Shown here: piece by piece, positions 60,879-64,000 of the stretch
How the letters are laid out: the number at the start of each line of letters is the position of its first letter
Position numbering within the stretch: the stretch's first letter is position 1
Assembly (NCBI RefSeq): GCF_016862675.1
Contig: NZ_BONK01000005.1
Coordinates: 62,001-126,000 of the forward strand
Length of the DNA stretch: 64,000 nucleotides
Source of the DNA: Cellulomonas chitinilytica
GTDB taxonomy: Bacteria > Actinomycetota > Actinomycetes > Actinomycetales > Cellulomonadaceae
Direction of reading: 5' to 3'
Program-made: the position numbers and the translations under genes
The notes under the pieces: generated by a model
Seen by the model: the letters and a program-made list of their open reading frames with translations, nothing else
What the model was told of the DNA's origin: nothing
Database searches by the model: none

Positions 60879-61580
60879 ATGCCTACCCCTTCGGACGACG
60901 TCCTCGCGCCCGCCCTGCCGCCCGCCGTGCTCTGGGACATGGACGGCACCCTCATCGACACCGAGCCGTTCTGGATCGCGGCGGAGATCGAGCTCGTCGA
61001 GGCGCACGGCGGTGTGTGGACGCACGAGGACGGCCTCAACATGGTCGGCAGCTCGATGGACGTCTCGGCGGGCATCCTGCGCTCGCGCGGGGTGGACCTG
61101 CCGGACGACGAGATCGCGGCGTTCCTCAACTCCCGCGTCGCCGCGGGTGTCGCCGCCGGCATCCCGTGGCAGCCGGGTGCGGAGCGCCTCCTGAAGGACC
61201 TCAAGGCCGCGGGTGTGCCCATGGCCCTCGTGACGTCGTCGTTCCGTGTGCTCGCGGAGCCGTTCGCGCAGGCGGCGCCGTTCTTCGACGTCGTCGTCGC
61301 CGGGGACGACGTCGCACGACCGAAGCCGGACCCGGAGCCGTACCTGCGTGCCGCCGAGGGCCTCGGGGTGGACGTCACGGCGTGCGTCGCGTTCGAGGAC
61401 TCGCGGTCGGGCATCGCCTCGGCGGTGGCGTCGGGTGCACGGGTCGTCGCGATCGAGGTCATGCAGCCGGTCGCCCCACGGCCCGGCCTGAGCCGGGTGG
61501 CGTCGCTCGAGGACGTCGCGCTCGACGACCTCGCGAGGATCGCCGGGGGCGACGAGCTGGACCTTCGCCCCGCCGGCTGA
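60879..61580 (+). CDS. HAD-IA-type phosphatase
   Basis: 233 residues. HAD motifs in order: DMDGTLIDTE (nucleophile and acid Asp), ALVTSSFRV (Thr/Ser), the Lys of DDVARPKPDPEPY, and EDSRSGIASAVASG (acidic pair); the cap domain lies between the first two. The protein resembles beta-phosphoglucomutase/phosphoglycolate-phosphatase-like enzymes and hydrolyses a small phosphate ester. Substrate unknown. Convergent with the RecB-like gene, whose stop is 4 bases away. Confidence 0.9.
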   Translation: MPTPSDDVLAPALPPAVLWDMDGTLIDTEPFWIAAEIELVEAHGGVWTHEDGLNMVGSSMDVSAGILRSRGVDLPDDEIAAFLNSRVAAGVAAGIPWQPGAERLLKDLKAAGVPMALVTSSFRVLAEPFAQAAPFFDVVVAGDDVARPKPDPEPYLRAAEGLGVDVTACVAFEDSRSGIASAVASGARVVAIEVMQPVAPRPGLSRVASLEDVALDDLARIAGGDELDLRPAG

Positions 61581-61584
61581 CCGG

Positions 61585-62532
61585 TCAGGCGGCCGGCGTC
61601 ACTGCCAGGGGAGTCACACCGATCGCGCGCTCCACGGCGCCCTCCGGCACCTCCGGCGGCGTTCCGCCGAACGCCGGGCACAGCGCGCGGAACGAGCACC
61701 AGTCGCACAGCTTCGACGGCCGGGGCCGCCAGTCGCCGGTGCGAGCCGTCTCCTGGATGCCGGCCCAGATGGACCGCACGCGCGCCTCGAACGTGACCAT
61801 CTCCGGCTCGGTCGGCTCGTGCTTGAGGACGACGCCGTCGCCCAGGTACTCGAGCTGGAGCAGCTTCGGGAGCACGCCCCTCGTCCGCCAGATCACGTAG
61901 GCGTAGAACCGCATCTGGAACAGCGCGGAGCTCTCGAACCCCGCGCGGGGCGACCGCCCGGTCTTGTAGTCGACGACCCGCACCCACCCGTTCGGCGCGA
62001 CGTCGACCCGGTCGACGATCCCGCGCAGCTGCGGCCCGTCCTCGAGCTCCGTCGTCACCGCCAGCTCCCGTTCGCGCGGCTGCAGGCGGGTCGGGTCCTC
62101 GAGCGTGAAGTAGGTGGCGAGCAACCGTTCGGCGCTCGTGAGCCAGTCCGTGAGCTCGTCGGGCGTCGCGAACATCTCGGTCACCTGGGGCGAGCGTTCC
62201 CGCAGCTCGTCCCACCGCTGCGGGAGCAGGCCGGTGGCGGCCTCGAGCGTGCGTTCCACCGCGGGCAGGTCGAAGAGGTGCTCGAGCACCGCGTGCACGA
62301 GCGTGCCACGCGCGGCCGCGACGCTGGGCGGCTCGGGCAGGCGGTCCACGACCCGGAGCCGGAACATCAGCGGGCACTGCAGGAAGTCGTTCGCGCGCGA
62401 CGGCGACAGACCCGGCTTCGAGGGCGGCCGCGCGGCGGTCGCCTCGACCTGCGCCTCGACGAGCTCCTCCACGGAGTCGTCCTGCGCCGTCGCCAGGTCC
62501 GGCACCACCTCGTCGACGTCCTGAGAGCTCAC
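61585..62532 (-). CDS. RecB/Cas4-like PD-(D/E)XK nuclease with Fe-S cluster motif
   Basis: 315 residues. N-terminal LSPSRANDFLQCPLMFRLR, GTLVHAVLEHLF, a nuclease core RGIVDRVDVAPNGWVRVVDYKTG (D-x-K signature) split over residues ~188-210, and a C-terminal C-x2-C-x5-C set (LCDWCSFRALCP). With the N-terminal Cys this makes the AddB/Cas4-type four-cysteine 4Fe-4S site. It is the small RecB-like exonuclease family common in actinobacteria, linked to DNA repair. GTG 62532 is preceded by a TACCCT -10 at six bases, so the longer frame was rejected. Confidence 0.88.
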   Translation of the reverse strand: MSSQDVDEVVPDLATAQDDSVEELVEAQVEATAARPPSKPGLSPSRANDFLQCPLMFRLRVVDRLPEPPSVAAARGTLVHAVLEHLFDLPAVERTLEAATGLLPQRWDELRERSPQVTEMFATPDELTDWLTSAERLLATYFTLEDPTRLQPRERELAVTTELEDGPQLRGIVDRVDVAPNGWVRVVDYKTGRSPRAGFESSALFQMRFYAYVIWRTRGVLPKLLQLEYLGDGVVLKHEPTEPEMVTFEARVRSIWAGIQETARTGDWRPRPSKLCDWCSFRALCPAFGGTPPEVPEGAVERAIGVTPLAVTPAA

Positions 62533-62538
62533 ACGACG

Positions 62539-62544
62539 AGGGTA
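62539..62544 (-). promoter_or_regulatory. -10 element of leaderless RecB-like gene
   Basis: On the minus strand TACCCT, six bases, then GTG 62532; no ribosome site. Confidence 0.6.
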
Positions 62545-62593
62545 GGCGCCGGCACCGACATGCAGGCCGCACGGGCCCGCGCGTCGCGCCACC

Positions 62594-62599
62594 TAGGCT
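62594..62599 (+). promoter_or_regulatory. -10 element of leaderless M50 protease gene
   Basis: TAGGCT, six bases, then GTG 62606; no ribosome site. Confidence 0.6.
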
Positions 62600-62605
62600 G
62601 ATCGC

Positions 62606-63751
62606 GTGAGCACCCCGCCCCCCGCCCGACGGACCTCCGGCTGGGTCATCGGCCGTGCGGCCGGCGCGCCGATCATCCTGGCGCCGAGCTGGCTGCTCGC
62701 CGCGCTCGTCCTCACGCTGCTGTTCGCGCCGACGGTGCGGAGCCGGATCGGGGACGTCGGCGCGGGCGTGTACGTCGTCGCCCTGGTGTTCGTGGTCCTG
62801 CTCTTCGCGTCGGTGCTCGTGCACGAGCTGGCGCACGGGCTCGTCGCCCGGGCCCGGGGCCAGCAGCCGCACGAGTTCGTGCTCACGCTGTGGGGCGGCC
62901 ACACGTCGTTCGGCGGTGCGGCGCCCACGCCCGCCACGAGCGCGCTGATCGCCGTGGTGGGGCCGCTCGCGAACCTCGTCCTCGGCGGGGTGTTCCTCGT
63001 CGCGGCGCGCGCGGTGGACGCGACCTCGTCGGGCGAGCCCGGGATCACGAGCCTGCTGCTGTACTCCGGTGCGATCACGAACGGCTTCGTGGGTCTGTTC
63101 AACCTCGTCCCCGGCCTGCCGCTCGACGGGGGGCGCGTGCTGGAGGCGGTCGTCTGGGCGGCCACGAAGGACCGGCACACCGGCACGGTCGTCGCCGGCT
63201 GGTGCGGTCGTGTCGTGGCGGTCGGCGTGTTCGCCTGGGCCCTGCTGCTGCCGCTCGTGCAGGGCTACCAGCCGAACATCGGCGAGGTGCTGTGGGCGGC
63301 GCTCATCGGCGCGTTCCTGTGGTCCGGCGCGTCCGGCGCGGTGCGCGGGGGCAAGGCGCAGCGCGCGGTCGACCAGGTCACGTTCGCCACCGTGGGCCGC
63401 CGCGCGGCGACCGTCGGGCACGCCGACTCGGTGGCACGTGCCGGTGCGGCCGCGGCCGCGGCCGGCGCGCAGGAGGTCGTCGTCCTGTCGCCCGACGGCC
63501 GTCCCGCGGCCTACGTCGACCGCGCCGCCGCCGCGTCCGTACCCGCGGAGGCGGCGGGCACCACACCCGTGACGGCGGTCGCCGTGCCGCTGCCGGTGGG
63601 GGCCGTCGTCGACGCGTCGCTGACCGGCTCGGCCCTCGTCCAGGCGGTCGGGCAGGCCACCCGGCTCGCCCCGGTCGTCGCGGCGACCGTCGACGGCCGG
63701 GTCGTCGGCCTCATCCGCGCGACGGACGTCATCGCCGCGATCCGGTCCTAG
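62606..63751 (+). CDS. site-2-protease-family (M50) membrane metalloprotease
   Basis: 381 residues. About six membrane helices in the first 260 residues with the zinc motif HELAHG (HExxH) in the second helix and the third ligand in NLVPGLPLDGGR, both intact. The C-terminal ~120 residues are a CBS-like pair of motifs facing the cytoplasm (VTAVAVPLPVGAVVD..., VGLIRATDVIAAI). Mycobacterial relatives of this SP-CBS protein are known. It cuts a membrane-bound regulator or another integral protein; the substrate is unknown. Leaderless GTG. Confidence 0.9.
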   Translation: MSTPPPARRTSGWVIGRAAGAPIILAPSWLLAALVLTLLFAPTVRSRIGDVGAGVYVVALVFVVLLFASVLVHELAHGLVARARGQQPHEFVLTLWGGHTSFGGAAPTPATSALIAVVGPLANLVLGGVFLVAARAVDATSSGEPGITSLLLYSGAITNGFVGLFNLVPGLPLDGGRVLEAVVWAATKDRHTGTVVAGWCGRVVAVGVFAWALLLPLVQGYQPNIGEVLWAALIGAFLWSGASGAVRGGKAQRAVDQVTFATVGRRAATVGHADSVARAGAAAAAAGAQEVVVLSPDGRPAAYVDRAAAASVPAEAAGTTPVTAVAVPLPVGAVVDASLTGSALVQAVGQATRLAPVVAATVDGRVVGLIRATDVIAAIRS

Positions 63752-63778
63752 GCGACCGGCCGGGGTGCGTCGGGCTCC

Positions 63779-63784
63779 TAGACT
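63779..63784 (+). promoter_or_regulatory. -10 element of leaderless trmI-like gene
   Basis: TAGACT, eight bases, then GTG 63793; no ribosome site. Confidence 0.55.
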
Positions 63785-63792
63785 GGTGGCCC

Positions 63793-64000
63793 GTGACCAC
63801 CGACTCCCAGCCCGCCGGCGCCGCACAGCGGCGCGGTCCCTTCCGCACGGGTGACCGCGTGCAGCTCACCGACCCGCGCGGCAGGCTGCACACGATCACC
63901 CTGGCCCCCGGGGGGACGTTCCACACCCACCGCGGCTACTTCACGCACGACGAGCTGATCGGTGCCCCCGAGGGCTCGGTCGTCCGGAACACGGCGGGCA
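63793..64000 (+). CDS. trmI: tRNA (adenine-N1)-methyltransferase TrmI, N-terminal part
   Basis: The first 69 residues; the gene runs off the right edge. After a ~13-residue variable start come GPFRTGDRVQLTDPRGRLHT, ITLAPGGTFHTHRGYFTHDEL and IGAPEGSVV, matching the N-terminal beta domain of TrmI, which methylates A58 in the T loop of tRNAs using S-adenosylmethionine. The catalytic SAM domain is outside the window. Neighbours (site-2 protease, RecB-like, PAC2, mshC) agree with the gene order of related actinobacteria. Confidence 0.9.
   Translation, partial: MTTDSQPAGAAQRRGPFRTGDRVQLTDPRGRLHTITLAPGGTFHTHRGYFTHDELIGAPEGSVVRNTAG

Overview
The window is about 74% G+C or higher by eye, has GTG/ATG starts, strong third-position G/C bias and many four-base ATGA/GTGA gene overlaps. 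It carries a mycothiol ligase (mshC) and a mycobacterial-type LexA box upstream of imuA'-imuB-dnaE2. This points to a high-GC actinobacterium. The overall style (GH87-type secreted glucanase with discoidin/CARDB modules, leaderless genes) fits a soil Cellulomonadaceae-like organism, but the genus is an inference. No integrase, transposase, phage gene, CRISPR array or rRNA was seen.

Layout. 1-2233: a YbaK-type deacylase running off the left edge, a small unknown gene, a five-copy 12-bp repeat, and a PEBP/Pr6Pr membrane-protein pair. 2416-8827: an SOS-controlled mutasome (LexA box, imuA', imuB, dnaE2) in which every gene overlaps the next. 8829-10964: AI-2E-type exporter, tRNA-Leu(GAG) with its terminator, an unknown gene. 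11219-16480: an ECF-like sigma factor with a putative membrane partner, an FMO, a Fic AMP-transferase with an AT-rich dyad in front of it, an Arr rifamycin ADP-ribosyltransferase and a 39-aa gene. 16538-19185: a secreted HAF-repeat protein and a large membrane protein. 19339-24900: jetA-jetB-jetC, the condensin-like part of a type I Wadjet plasmid-defence system, with no jetD nuclease next to it. This is the most unusual locus here. 25402-28758: a secreted, multi-module GH87-type alpha-glucanase.

29197-36648: a four-gene ABC export operon (two FtsX-type permeases, two ATPases); the first ATPase has an AbrB-like domain fused to its C-terminus. 36658-42248: an HTH_42 (AlkZ/YcaQ superfamily) protein lacking the usual QxQ motif, a RibD-C reductase, a lipoprotein, a membrane protein, DNA polymerase IV and a cupin. 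42331-45472: a TPP riboswitch followed by a thiamine-binding protein and a thiXYZ-type ABC importer. 45475-64000: mostly housekeeping genes: hydrolase, matrixin-like protease, small-molecule phosphotransferase, alanine dehydrogenase, epimerase, M3 and M20 peptidases, aldo/keto reductase, UppP, CorA, MshC, lipoprotein hydrolase, PAC2, HAD phosphatase, RecB-like nuclease, site-2 protease and the start of a TrmI-type tRNA methyltransferase.

Regulation. Many genes, especially right of 47 kb, have a TANNNT -10 hexamer 6-8 bases in front of the start codon and no Shine-Dalgarno sequence, the signature of leaderless transcripts; this was used to choose starts. Convergent genes are often separated only by a strong GC-rich hairpin. 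Translation-level coupling (ATGA overlaps) ties together the imu, jet, ABC-export and thi operons.
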